A program made the translations under genes and the position numbers. This document shows, one piece after another, positions 1 through 8,278 of a DNA stretch of 64,000 nt (positions within the stretch are counted from its first letter, which is position 1; the number at the start of each line of letters is the position of its first letter). The notes under the pieces are model-generated. The model worked only from the letters and a program-made list of their open reading frames with translations. It searched no databases and was not told the origin of the DNA. Source of the stretch: Lachnospiraceae bacterium (GTDB taxonomy: Bacteria > Bacillota > Clostridia > Lachnospirales > Lachnospiraceae). The stretch covers positions 1-64,000 of the forward strand of contig JAILIS010000022.1 of NCBI GenBank assembly GCA_024695145.1, read 5' to 3'.

Positions 1-61
1 AATGTAGAAAAATCGTATCCCTTCATCTCATCATCACTTTCTGTTTTTGGCTCTTCTTATA

Positions 62-250
62 TTACGCCTTTTCAAAGGTCGGTTTCCAGCCTGCAAACTG
101 GTCAAGCTGCTCATTTGCCATCATCTATATAACTGAAATTAATTGCAATATCATTTCAGCCTGCTTGCTGAAGTCATTGGAATAATCAACAAAGATATCT
201 CTTAATCTTTTTACCCCATTCTCCTGCAACTGTTGTATACTCTTATTCAT
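62..250 (-). pseudogene. Decayed transposase N-terminal fragment (ISLre2/UPF0236-like)
   Basis: Reading leftward from an ATG at 250 there is a good ribosome site (AAAGGAGGG) and an open frame of 41 codons beginning MNKSIQQLQENGVKRLRDIF, then a TAG at 127-125, then a short in-frame continuation (MMANEQLDQFAGWKP) to a second stop at 62. The first 30 residues resemble, from memory, the start of ISLre2-family transposases common in Lachnospiraceae. The rest of a transposase of about 450 residues is missing, so this is an insertion-sequence remnant, perhaps with an internal deletion. Family assignment is from recall only. Nothing else gene-like is seen between 1 and 373. Confidence 0.45.
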
Positions 251-373
251 GAAAGCACCCTCCTTTGGATTACGTCTTGTCAACTAAATCCTAACACAAG
301 GATCAGGTGCTTTCTCTATATTTATTTTTCCTACAGACTTTTTACCCTACGTAAAATCAGAGAGCTGACGGCG

Positions 374-402
374 TTGACAATAATCTTATATTGAATTATA
401 TA
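374..402 (+). promoter_or_regulatory. Sigma-A type promoter with start codon at the expected +1
   Basis: TTGACA (374-379), a 17-base spacer and TATATA (397-402) form a near-consensus promoter. The ATG of the glycosyltransferase lies at 410, about 7 bases after the -10 box, so the transcript would start on or next to the start codon. No Shine-Dalgarno sequence precedes the ATG. Confidence 0.7.
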
Positions 403-409
403 TTTTACT

Positions 410-1486
410 ATGAGTTATTTGATAGTAATACCCGCTTATAATCCCAAAAGCGACCTTATAGAATATGTTGATACTCTTATCGCGAACGGTTATCGTCATA
501 TACTCCTTGTTGATGACGGCAGCCGGGACGAATGCCGCGGTATATTTGATACCATTACGTCAAAGCCCGGTTGCACAGTCCTCCGGCATGAAATAAACCT
601 CGGAAAAGGGCGTGCTTTAAAAGATGCGATGAGATATTATCTCGATACATATACAGTAAACAGCCGGAATATCGAATCACCTCGCGGTATCATAACTGTC
701 GATTCTGACGGACAGCATACTGCACAGGATGTTTTCAAGGTGGCTTCGGCAATGGATGAGGATCCCGATACGCTTGTTCTCGGAGCAAGGGATTTTGATT
801 CGGATAACGTTCCGTCCAAAAGTAAATTCGGGAACAAATGCACAATAGTCGCTCTCAAACTGTTTATAGGCGGGAGTATAAGCGATACACAGACCGGTCT
901 TCGCGGAATACCCGCTGAGCATATCGAAAGGTTTCAGGGCCTTCCCGGCGACAGATTTGAATATGAGACCCGGATGCTGATCGATGCGATAAGATCGGGA
1001 GTAAAGATCAGGGAAGTTCCGATCAGGACCGTATATATCGACAATAACAGCGAAACACATTTTCACCCTGTGATAGACTCCATCAAGATCTACAGCGTCA
1101 TCCTGGGGACTTTCTTCAGATATATGTTATCATCGCTTTCATCATTTCTTGTTGATTACGGTATATTCTGCGCATTGATCTATGTTCTCGGGCAAAGTGA
1201 CATGAACAAGGGCCGCTCCGTCTGGATCGCGACGATCATTTCAAGGATATGTTCATCGCTTTTCAACTATACGGTCAACAAAAAGATCGTATTTAAGAGC
1301 AGCCGGGGAATGACGACGTTTGTCATGTACTATGTACTGTGTATAGCCGTTATGGCTGCTTCAGCCGCGCTTGTATCTCTTATCGGAACTACCGGATTCC
1401 CCGTGCAGATCGCCAAGATCATAGTAGATACATTACTCTTTATCGTAAGCTACCGCGTCCAGAAGCAGCTCATCTTCAAATCTTAA
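410..1486 (+). CDS. Family 2 glycosyltransferase fused to GtrA-like membrane domain
   Basis: 358 residues. Residues 1-230 form a GT2 nucleotide-sugar transferase: the start is YLIVIPAYNP, followed by the LLVDDGS acidic motif and a DSDGQH motif. Residues about 240-355 form a four-helix GtrA/DPMS-like domain ending in a short basic tail. In separate GtrB/GtrA systems GtrB makes polyprenyl-phosphate-sugar and GtrA moves it across the membrane, so the fusion probably does both. The start is chosen because it begins exactly at the GT2 first strand. The gene stands alone on the plus strand, facing the ABC genes, and appears to be read from a leaderless transcript. The sugar is unknown. Confidence 0.85.
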   Translation: MSYLIVIPAYNPKSDLIEYVDTLIANGYRHILLVDDGSRDECRGIFDTITSKPGCTVLRHEINLGKGRALKDAMRYYLDTYTVNSRNIESPRGIITVDSDGQHTAQDVFKVASAMDEDPDTLVLGARDFDSDNVPSKSKFGNKCTIVALKLFIGGSISDTQTGLRGIPAEHIERFQGLPGDRFEYETRMLIDAIRSGVKIREVPIRTVYIDNNSETHFHPVIDSIKIYSVILGTFFRYMLSSLSSFLVDYGIFCALIYVLGQSDMNKGRSVWIATIISRICSSLFNYTVNKKIVFKSSRGMTTFVMYYVLCIAVMAASAALVSLIGTTGFPVQIAKIIVDTLLFIVSYRVQKQLIFKS

Positions 1487-1527
1487 GCATACTTTAACAT
1501 GATTTTACCGGTCCATCGCAGGGCATT

Positions 1528-3294
1528 TCAGGCGATCTGCCAGTTTTCGGCTTCCTGACGTATCCTGACAAATCCGGCGTACTTTCCGCCAAGGCTGACA
1601 AGTTCGCTGTGTTTTCCTCTTTCGATGATGCGGCCGTCATCGACCACAAGGATCTGGTCGGCCGCTTCGATCGTTGCAAGCCTGTGGGCGATTATGATCA
1701 CTGTCTTCCCCTTTGAAAGTTCCGTGAGAGCCCCCTGGATCAGGTGCTCGTTTTCGGGATCTATGCTTGCTGTAGACTCATCAAGTATTATTATCGGAGC
1801 ATTTTTCAGTATGGCTCTGGCTATAGATATCCTCTGCTTCTGTCCTCCCGACAGAGTTCCTCCCCCTTCGCCGATAACCGTATCATATCCGTTCGGCAGT
1901 TCCATGATAAAATCATGACATCGCGCTTTCTTCGCCGCTTCGATCATCTCCTCTTCGGAAACGTTTTCCCTTCCGAAGCATATATTTGCGCGTACAGTGT
2001 CATGGAACAGATACACATTCTGAAATACCATGGAGATGTTTGAAAGCAGACTGTCGAGACTGTATTTTTTCACATCTGTACTGCCAAGTGTGACAGTGCC
2101 GGAAGATACATCATAAAACCTTGCGATCAGGTTGCAGATGGTCGTCTTGCCGCTTCCCGAGGGGCCTACTATCGCTGTTGTCGTTCCCTCCGGGATAACA
2201 AACGATACATCTTTTAATACTTTCCTGCTCTCTGTTGATGAAGCATTGTAATATGAAAAATCAACATTCCGGAATTCTATATCATGTTTTTCGCATTTAA
2301 TGTCCGACCCTTTAACATCAAGAAGATTTGTGTCGGAGAACATCTCCATTTTATTGAAAGCATTATCAATGACAGACAGAACATGTGCACTGTCAGCTAT
2401 AGGTTCCACCGAATTGAAGATCGACATCGACAGAAACGATACGATAAATACCATGGACAGCTCAAGCTTTCCTGCAAGTCCGGCATACATCACCGCTATG
2501 ATCATCCATACACTCGCTGCCTTAAGTGCAAAAATATGCAGACAGTTGTACGGTATGAACCCACATTCGATCTTAAGCGCGATCTTTTTGGCACTTTTTG
2601 CCGCTTCCCGAAAATCTTTTGACGAAGCGCCCTCCATCCCGAATGATTTTATCACGGGCAGTCCTCTCGTATATTCAAGCGCCGCTCTGGTGAGTTTTTC
2701 ATTTTCTGCGGCCAATACTTTTGTATTATCCCTGCTGTGTTTTGAGATCATGAGCAGGAACAGGAATGATACAAGTAAACCGCATACGGCTATCAGGGCA
2801 CATTCCGGGATGATAAGGGCAAGAAACAAAAGAATACACACAAAATTCAGATACCCTCCGATAAAGCCGTCAACCATACGGATCCCCATATTTTCAAGCG
2901 TTGCCAGTCCTGTTGTTATGGCATTTAATATCCTGCCCGTATCGTTAGTCTGGAAATATCCGAGGGATACTCTTTTCAGTGCTTCTCCTATCTTCAACCG
3001 GTCTCTGGCTACAAGCTCGTAACCGATCTTCTCATGAAAACGTGCCTTCAGGTAATCGAACAGAAATCTGGCCAGTACCATCAGTAATATGATAAAAAAA
3101 CTCTTCCATACAAGTTTCGGATCGATGTCGTTTCCTTTTCTGATATCACCTATGATCATTCCGATCACATAACCCGAATATGCCACGGGAGCAGCCGCTG
3201 CCCATGAAGACAGAAACGAGAAAACAAATCCCACGAACAGTGATGTCCTGAACCCCTCACACCAGTCTATTATCCGTTTTACAGTTTTAAACAT
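1528..3294 (-). CDS. ABC transporter, fused permease-ATPase (second subunit of pair)
   Basis: 588 residues. Residues 1-320 are a six-helix type IV (exporter-fold) membrane domain; residues about 335-588 are the nucleotide-binding domain, with Walker A GPSGSGKTT, signature LSGGQKQR and Walker B IIILDES followed by the D-loop. It lies 3 bases downstream of a similar but divergent gene, so the two probably form a heterodimer. The partner has the ATAFTDPEN form of D-loop, which I associate with the YbtPQ/IrtAB-like group of exporter-fold siderophore importers. Substrate and direction are therefore open: metallophore uptake or drug/peptide export. Confidence 0.85.
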   Translation of the reverse strand: MFKTVKRIIDWCEGFRTSLFVGFVFSFLSSWAAAAPVAYSGYVIGMIIGDIRKGNDIDPKLVWKSFFIILLMVLARFLFDYLKARFHEKIGYELVARDRLKIGEALKRVSLGYFQTNDTGRILNAITTGLATLENMGIRMVDGFIGGYLNFVCILLFLALIIPECALIAVCGLLVSFLFLLMISKHSRDNTKVLAAENEKLTRAALEYTRGLPVIKSFGMEGASSKDFREAAKSAKKIALKIECGFIPYNCLHIFALKAASVWMIIAVMYAGLAGKLELSMVFIVSFLSMSIFNSVEPIADSAHVLSVIDNAFNKMEMFSDTNLLDVKGSDIKCEKHDIEFRNVDFSYYNASSTESRKVLKDVSFVIPEGTTTAIVGPSGSGKTTICNLIARFYDVSSGTVTLGSTDVKKYSLDSLLSNISMVFQNVYLFHDTVRANICFGRENVSEEEMIEAAKKARCHDFIMELPNGYDTVIGEGGGTLSGGQKQRISIARAILKNAPIIILDESTASIDPENEHLIQGALTELSKGKTVIIIAHRLATIEAADQILVVDDGRIIERGKHSELVSLGGKYAGFVRIRQEAENWQIA

Positions 3295-3297
3295 CTC

Positions 3298-5091
3298 TTA
3301 TGCCTCCTTTACATGTCGTTCCGTCACATTCCCGGCTGCCCAGTTCCTGGCACCGATATGAGCCTGCCACATCCTGTTATAAAGAGGCGAGACAGCCATA
3401 AGCTCTTCCTGTGTCCCCTGTGCCTCGATACGTCCGTTGTCAAGCACCACGATATTGTCCGCATTTTTTATCGTGGAAAGTCTGTGAGCGATAACGAGCA
3501 ATGTCTTTCCCCTGGTCAGGTTTGCGATCGATTCCTGAAGTTTCGTTTCGTTTTCCGGATCCGTGAATGCCGTTGCCTCATCAAGTATCACAATCGGTGC
3601 ATCCTTCAGCATCATACGTGCTATGGCGATCCTCTGCCTTTCGCCGCCCGACAGACGTTTTCCGGCCTCGCCCGCGGATGTATCATATCCGTCAGGCAGT
3701 TTTCTTATGAATTCATCACAGCATGCGGCTTTTGCAGCCTCAATAACTTCTTCATCGGTTGCATCAGGCTTCCCGAGTCTGATGTTTTCCATGATCGATC
3801 TTGAAAAGAGGAAATTATCCTGGGTTACGAAGCTTACGATGTTTGCAAGTGTTGTCACTTTCATATCTTTTATATCGATCCCGCCGATCCTGATGGTGCC
3901 GCTGCTCACATCCCAAAACCTGGCGATAAGTTTAGCGACGGTCGATTTTCCGCCCCCGCTCGGTCCCACAAGTGCAGTAAAACTGCCTTCATTCATGGTA
4001 AGGTCTATCCCGTGAAGCACCTCCCCTTCTTCGTCATCATATGCAAAATGCACATCTTTCATCTCGATCGTATGATCATCCGGAAGTTTTTCTGCCGAAG
4101 GCTCCGGCAGGCTCTTTATTCTCAGAAGTTTTTGTATCTCAAGGACCGTGTACTGCATCTGTCTGAGTCCGTTTGAAAAGATCTCTATCTTGGACATACT
4201 GATCACCATCGACATTGCAAGCATAACGGCAAGTGCCATCTCGGATATTGTCATACTGCCCTTTTGTACGAGCAGGATACTTACCGGGACTACACCCAGC
4301 AGCGTCGCGGGCATGAAAGCAAACGCAAGTTTCATTGTAACCCATGTGGATTCCAGCCACTCTATCACGAAATCCCTGTAATTCTTTATGGCGCCTGCAA
4401 ACTTCTCATAGCTGACCCCTGCCTTTCCGAACGCTTTTATGACCTCGATACCCTCCACATATTCCACGATCATACTGCTCATATTGGCATTTGCTTCCTG
4501 ATACTTTGTCATATTCTTTCCGCTAAGTTTAAAAGTCAGTATCATAAATATCAGTCCCAACGGCAGTGCCAGAAGTGAAGCAAAAGCAACACGTACATCC
4601 ACCAGGAGCAGTGCGATGAAACAGACGATCGGAAGCAGTATGTGTCCCGCGCCTTCCGGAACCACGTGTGCCAGCGGAGGTTCGATATCCTCGATCTTGT
4701 CAACTATAACGCCCTTGATCTCTCCGATCGAATGAGCATAAACTTCGCCGAGCGGAGCCTTCAGAAAAGCATCAGCGACTTTAAGCCTCAAACCTTCCAG
4801 AACATTAAACGCCACATAATGCGATATCCCCGTTGATATTCCAAAGCATACGACTTTTACCAAATACGCGGAAAATGCGATAAGACAAGATTGTAATACA
4901 ACGGTCTTATCAAGACTTCCGGTTATATACCCGTCCAGGATACTGTACACGCAGTAATACGGAACAAGTCCCGACACCAGACTGATCATCGAGAATATCA
5001 CCGATGTCCCGAGCCTTCCTCCACTCCCCTTTGCATAGGAAAGGAGCGTACTAAACCACTTTTTTTCTTCTTTTGTTACATCTTCTTTCAT
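3298..5091 (-). CDS. ABC transporter, fused permease-ATPase (first subunit of pair)
   Basis: 597 residues. The N-terminal 330 residues hold the six-helix exporter-fold domain. The ATPase domain shows Walker A GPSGGGKST, signature LSGGERQR and Walker B IVILDEATAFTDPEN. The ribosome site AAGGATG lies 5 bases before the ATG. The gene is first in a two-gene operon and is separated from the upstream tetR gene by a terminator. The paired GTTAAC motifs in its leader could bind a regulator. Best guess from family resemblance is a siderophore/metallophore or small-molecule transporter half; a multidrug exporter cannot be excluded. Confidence 0.85.
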   Translation of the reverse strand: MKEDVTKEEKKWFSTLLSYAKGSGGRLGTSVIFSMISLVSGLVPYYCVYSILDGYITGSLDKTVVLQSCLIAFSAYLVKVVCFGISTGISHYVAFNVLEGLRLKVADAFLKAPLGEVYAHSIGEIKGVIVDKIEDIEPPLAHVVPEGAGHILLPIVCFIALLLVDVRVAFASLLALPLGLIFMILTFKLSGKNMTKYQEANANMSSMIVEYVEGIEVIKAFGKAGVSYEKFAGAIKNYRDFVIEWLESTWVTMKLAFAFMPATLLGVVPVSILLVQKGSMTISEMALAVMLAMSMVISMSKIEIFSNGLRQMQYTVLEIQKLLRIKSLPEPSAEKLPDDHTIEMKDVHFAYDDEEGEVLHGIDLTMNEGSFTALVGPSGGGKSTVAKLIARFWDVSSGTIRIGGIDIKDMKVTTLANIVSFVTQDNFLFSRSIMENIRLGKPDATDEEVIEAAKAACCDEFIRKLPDGYDTSAGEAGKRLSGGERQRIAIARMMLKDAPIVILDEATAFTDPENETKLQESIANLTRGKTLLVIAHRLSTIKNADNIVVLDNGRIEAQGTQEELMAVSPLYNRMWQAHIGARNWAAGNVTERHVKEA

Positions 5092-5115
5092 GTTCTCATC
5101 CTTCTTTCTTTTTTT

Positions 5116-5145
5116 GTTAACGATCCGATGTCTTTGTTAACTAAC
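5116..5145. promoter_or_regulatory. Paired GTTAAC motifs, possible operator of the ABC operon
   Basis: GTTAAC occurs at 5116-5121 and 5136-5141, 20 bases apart (two helical turns), both preceded by a T-rich run on the plus strand. The second is part of GTTAACTAAC. Both lie between the ABC start codon (5091) and the upstream terminator. No clear -35/-10 pair was found, so the promoter itself is not placed. Confidence 0.35.
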
Positions 5146-5150
5146 CCCGG

Positions 5151-5192
5151 AAAACACCTCACCGCCTGACCCTTTACGGACCAGACGGTGAG
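5151..5192 (-). terminator. Rho-independent terminator after tetR
   Basis: On the minus strand an 11-base stem (CTCACCGTCTG pairing with CAGGCGGTGAG, one G-U) with a 13-base loop is followed by GTGTTTT. It sits 31 bases after the stop of the tetR gene and separates it from the ABC operon. Confidence 0.75.
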
Positions 5193-5222
5193 TATGAATT
5201 TCATATTCGGTTATTAAACTGC

Positions 5223-5831
5223 TTACAGTTTCATCAGCTGTCTCCATCCAGGCATGAAGAATATCTCAAGTGTCGCAAGCGCACTGACAGCATCCTCATA
5301 GGAATAGTTGTGAATAACGGGTTCAAAGAGCGCCGAAATATATGCCGTCAGCAGCATATGTATCTGAATCGGCGTGATCTCCGGTACCCTGTATCCGCCC
5401 TTTCGCATTTCGTTCAGATATGAAATGAACCGTTTCTGAGATTCTTCCGTAATATCATGCAGATAGTTTTCATATCTGCTCCCTTTTGAGCAGGCTATCA
5501 GGAGATGATAATCTTCCATGTTCGGATATATTATCTCTCTCATCATATCTATGTGAGAGTCCTGCCAGGTGATCTTACTGCCCTTTCTCACAGGTTCTTT
5601 ATATCTGTGTATGTGTTCCTTCGCCCACTCCTTCATCATATTCTCGGCAGGCGCAACGATCTGATGAAACAGATCCTCCTTATCGGTACAGTGCCTGTAG
5701 ATCCCGGCAGCTGTCATGCCGCAGCGGCTTGCGATGCCGCGCATGGATGCCTTCTCAAAGCCTTTCTCCATGAATTCTTCTCTTGCCGCCGACATGATCT
5801 TAATGTGATTTACACTCTTGTCCCGGGGCAT
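5223..5831 (-). CDS. TetR/AcrR family transcriptional regulator
   Basis: 202 residues. The N-terminal helix-turn-helix is clear (ASMRGIASRCGMTAAGIYRH, then TDKEDLF), and the C-terminal half is a divergent ligand-binding domain. The start at MPRDK is preferred over an upstream ATG at 5867 because the GGAGGAGGG ribosome site precedes it, although its spacing is long (about 12 bases), and because TetR proteins typically begin a few residues before this helix. It follows two methyltransferase genes on the same strand and precedes the ABC pair, which it probably controls. The ligand is unknown. Confidence 0.85.
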   Translation of the reverse strand: MPRDKSVNHIKIMSAAREEFMEKGFEKASMRGIASRCGMTAAGIYRHCTDKEDLFHQIVAPAENMMKEWAKEHIHRYKEPVRKGSKITWQDSHIDMMREIIYPNMEDYHLLIACSKGSRYENYLHDITEESQKRFISYLNEMRKGGYRVPEITPIQIHMLLTAYISALFEPVIHNYSYEDAVSALATLEIFFMPGWRQLMKL

Positions 5832-5926
5832 ATTATTGTCAGGCCCTCCTCCACTTAAATACAGCAAGTCTGTTGTTTATTTTTTTCCGACTATGGCAAA
5901 CAGCTTTCCTCGTATCGAGTACTTGA

Positions 5927-6652
5927 TCATTTTGTACATATGAAATATGCTATGGATCCGTCCGTACGACAGTCAATGTCCGAATAGAACCTGCCAAGAA
6001 CGCTTCGCAGATTCTCTTCTGTGAGGAAAGGCGGCGTAAACCATCCTTTCTTTGTAAGGATCCTTCCTACCAGCCAGTCCGTCCGCCTGGATTTTCCCTT
6101 GATATAGAAACATCCTATGAATCGTCCGCCTTTTTTCAGGACACGGTTCGTCTCAAGAAAGGCCCTCTTCTTATCCGGAAAAGCGTGGAACCCATTCATG
6201 GACAGTACAATATCGCAACTCTCATCGGCAAACGGGAGCTGTCCCACATCCCCCTGTACAAACGAAATGTGTCCGCAGTCACCCAGGCGTCTTTTTGCCT
6301 TGTCAAGCATATCCTCACTATAATCAAGGCATGTTATCTTCGCCTTTGAGAGCGCCCTCCACTTATGTTCGGTAAATACGGCTGTTCCTACCGGGACATC
6401 CAGTATATTCCCCGTAAAATCCCTCGGGATATATGACATTATCTTTCGAGCCACCTCTTTATCATCGGTTCCGCTCCAGAAAAACCCTATGTACATCCTG
6501 CTCAAAAAACTCCCCTGCGTCAGGACGTCATCATAGATATTTTTTGATGCATGATACGCGCTCTTTATCCTGTCCGTTGCAGGCTCTGCTTTTGGAAGGC
6601 TTCTGTTCTGCGGACGCTCTTCTTTTTGAAAATTCGATGCTTTTTTTGACAT
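5927..6652 (-). CDS. Class I SAM-dependent methyltransferase
   Basis: 241 residues. After about 60 N-terminal residues, a Rossmann methyltransferase domain begins: motif I is NILDVPVGTAVFTE (the usual GxGxG is altered to VPVGTA), followed by LDYSEDML, then GDVGQLPFADESCDIV, which is typical of small-molecule or UbiE-like methyltransferases. It is 13 bases downstream of a second methyltransferase gene. Both lie between the FeoB-type remnant and the tetR/ABC genes, so they may modify the small molecule handled by the transporter. This link is inferred from position only. Confidence 0.8.
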   Translation of the reverse strand: MSKKASNFQKEERPQNRSLPKAEPATDRIKSAYHASKNIYDDVLTQGSFLSRMYIGFFWSGTDDKEVARKIMSYIPRDFTGNILDVPVGTAVFTEHKWRALSKAKITCLDYSEDMLDKAKRRLGDCGHISFVQGDVGQLPFADESCDIVLSMNGFHAFPDKKRAFLETNRVLKKGGRFIGCFYIKGKSRRTDWLVGRILTKKGWFTPPFLTEENLRSVLGRFYSDIDCRTDGSIAYFICTK

Positions 6653-6665
6653 ATACCTTTCCCCG

Positions 6666-7313
6666 TCAACAAGCCGGTTTTCTCGCTACACAATGCAATC
6701 TGAAAAAGCCTCTCTTCTCTCCCGTCTCCAGCTTAAGACCGGCTCTTTCGCACAGTTTTCTTACTTCATCCACTCCGTATACATGAACATCCCCGTAACC
6801 CGCAAGATTGATCAGCGGCACCTCCACATTATTCATAAACCATCTGACCGGTGCCGTTTTGGCGGTCATGTCACGCAGGATCAGCCTTCCACCCGGGCGA
6901 AGGACGCGATATACGCTGTCGAAAAAGTCCTGTACGTTCGGGTAATGGTGAAAACTCTGGCAGCATATGACCGCATCATACGTCTCGTCTTCAAAAGGAA
7001 GATTCTCGCAGTCGCCGACAACAAGTTCGACTTCATCCATATTCTTTGCCCTGGCGGCTTCGATCATTTCCGGTGTCAGATCTATACCTGTATAATGCTT
7101 ATCCGGGTATAGATCATGCAGCAGTGTCAGCATGGGAGCCGGGCCGCATCCGCAGTCCAACAGATCCGTAAAAGGTTCTTTCTCAAGTTCCGTCAGGACG
7201 TCAGGGTAATCTTTTTTGCACATTTTATATACACCGCCCCTGTCGGTTTCATAAACCCGCGCCGCTCTGGCAAATTCTCTGCGCGAAAGATCCTTATACT
7301 CTTTATCCGTCAT
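6666..7313 (-). CDS. Class I SAM-dependent methyltransferase
   Basis: 215 residues. Methyltransferase_11-type motifs are visible in order: DLLDCGCGPAPM (SAM-binding loop), TGIDLTPEMIEAAR, GDCENLPFEDETYDAVICC and the RVLRPGGRLIL strand. The ribosome site AAGGAGGAC lies just before the ATG. It is upstream partner of the methyltransferase at 5927-6652. The two are only weakly alike, so they are not a recent duplication. The substrate is unknown. Confidence 0.85.
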   Translation of the reverse strand: MTDKEYKDLSRREFARAARVYETDRGGVYKMCKKDYPDVLTELEKEPFTDLLDCGCGPAPMLTLLHDLYPDKHYTGIDLTPEMIEAARAKNMDEVELVVGDCENLPFEDETYDAVICCQSFHHYPNVQDFFDSVYRVLRPGGRLILRDMTAKTAPVRWFMNNVEVPLINLAGYGDVHVYGVDEVRKLCERAGLKLETGEKRGFFRLHCVARKPAC

Positions 7314-7362
7314 TATTGTCCTCCTTAACCGGAACTCTCAGAACAGTCCGAGCAGTTTCTTT

Positions 7363-7496
7363 TCATGAGTGCGGGCACTGTCCGCTGCACCCCGGGCAGC
7401 CGCAGTTGCACCCCCCTGTTTACGTTCCTTTATCCTGCTCCATAATATGAGCGCTATAATGACTAATAACACCGCACCTGTAAGTTTCGTTCCTAT
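7363..7496 (-). pseudogene. FeoB-associated Cys-rich membrane peptide, frameshifted
   Basis: Reading leftward, one frame encodes a single hydrophobic helix and basic turn (VLLVIIALILWSRIKERKQ). After a run of six G, another frame encodes GGCNCGCPGCSGQCPHS and a stop at 7363. Joined, these look like the small FeoB-associated Cys-rich membrane proteins (one helix, Lys/Arg turn, Cys-Gly tail). Seven G would keep the frame. No ATG is present: the candidate starts are GTG at 7472 or an ATA at 7496. It could be a dead gene, a sequencing error in the G run, or a frameshifted product. No feoA/feoB lies in the window. Confidence 0.6.
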
Positions 7497-7524
7497 TTAT
7501 ACCCTTTCGTTAGTTTTTGCTAAC
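7496..7524 (-). promoter_or_regulatory. Promoter with overlapping inverted repeat
   Basis: On the minus strand TTAGCA (7518-7523), 16 bases and TATAAA (7496-7501) resemble a promoter reading into the Cys-rich peptide and the methyltransferases. The inverted repeat GTTAG-N6-CTAAC (7509-7524) covers the -35 box and spacer. Its half-sites resemble those of DtxR/MntR metal-dependent repressors, which would fit an iron-linked gene; this is inference. Confidence 0.4.
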
Positions 7525-7541
7525 ATTCTGCCCAAATACAT

Positions 7542-7562
7542 GCCCTGCCGTCACTGCAGGGC
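7542..7562. other. Small GC-rich hairpin after tetR
   Basis: GCCCTGC and GCAGGGC (7-base perfect arms, 7-base loop) lie 12 bases after the stop of the tetR gene at 7575. No T run follows on the minus strand, so it is at best a weak terminator. Confidence 0.3.
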
Positions 7563-7574
7563 TTCCGCCTAAAA

Positions 7575-8189
7575 TCATAAGCCCAGCCAGGATTTCCAGG
7601 CCGGCTGATAAAACTCCTCAAGAGTATTTGCGTAGTGCATGGCTTTATCTCTTGGGAATTCATGAGACACAGCAACAAATACAGACTCCATATAAGCCGT
7701 TATCAGTAAATGGAACTCACTCCGGTCAATATCCTTCACGGTATAACCTGCCTGCCTGAGCCTGTCCATGTATCGCAGGGTCGCTTCTTCTTCAAGCTCC
7801 GCAACCTCATGCGTAAAGTTTTCATACCTGGTCCCGGCGGATCTGGTAATGATCAGAATGAACTCATCATAATGATCATACATATATTCCATCACACGTA
7901 TCGTTCCACGCTGTCCGTCACGCTTATCAGCCTCGCCGGGTTTTCCTATATCTTCAAAATACTCATCCTCTATTGCCGAGTACAGAGCATAAAAACCTTT
8001 TACCGCAGGTTCCACCAGCGCTTCAAACATCTCCTCTTTGTTTGCGAAATGTTTGTAGAGTCCGCTGACTCCTATCATGGCCGCATCAGCTATCCTTCTA
8101 AGGGATGCATCCGCATATCCGTGTTCCAGAAACTCTTTTTTGGCCGCTTCAACTATTCTTTCATGGCTTTCAGTCTTGTTCCTGGGCAT
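7575..8189 (-). CDS. TetR/AcrR family transcriptional regulator
   Basis: 204 residues. The helix-turn-helix is ASLRRIADAAMIGVSGLYKH followed by FANKEEMF. The ATG at 8189 (MPRNK) has GAGG about 10 bases upstream and is preferred over a TTG two codons earlier. The leader contains a very regular double palindrome over its own promoter (8212-8265), so the protein almost certainly represses itself. It resembles the regulator at 5223-5831 in plan (MPR(N/D)K start, same fold) and probably controls the neighbouring methyltransferase/transport genes. Confidence 0.87.
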   Translation of the reverse strand: MPRNKTESHERIVEAAKKEFLEHGYADASLRRIADAAMIGVSGLYKHFANKEEMFEALVEPAVKGFYALYSAIEDEYFEDIGKPGEADKRDGQRGTIRVMEYMYDHYDEFILIITRSAGTRYENFTHEVAELEEEATLRYMDRLRQAGYTVKDIDRSEFHLLITAYMESVFVAVSHEFPRDKAMHYANTLEEFYQPAWKSWLGL

Positions 8190-8211
8190 TGTCAATCATC
8201 CTCGCTTATAG

Positions 8212-8265
8212 GAGAACGCTGTTCTCTATCGATATAAGAGTACAGCGTTCTCTAACAAATGTCAA
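8212..8265 (-). promoter_or_regulatory. tetR promoter with double palindromic operator
   Basis: TTGACA (8260-8265 on the minus strand) is followed 17 bases on by a poor -10 (TACTCT) or 20 bases on by TTATAT. Two 15-base palindromes of the form GAGAAC-N3-GTTCTC overlap the spacer, -10 and start region: 8212-8226 is perfect and 8238-8252 has one mismatch. The two are also inverted copies of each other (16-base arms, 9-base spacer). This arrangement suits two TetR dimers binding side by side. Confidence 0.75.
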
Positions 8266-8278
8266 GTCTGAAATTTTA

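Noticed and set aside
2300..3022. 240-codon plus-strand open frame opposite the ABC gene
   Set aside because: It lies wholly antisense to a clear ABC transporter, has Ser/Ile-rich shadow composition and no ribosome site or domain.
7542..7562. Hairpin after tetR as a strong terminator
   Set aside because: No T run follows the stem on the minus strand; kept only as a weak structural feature.
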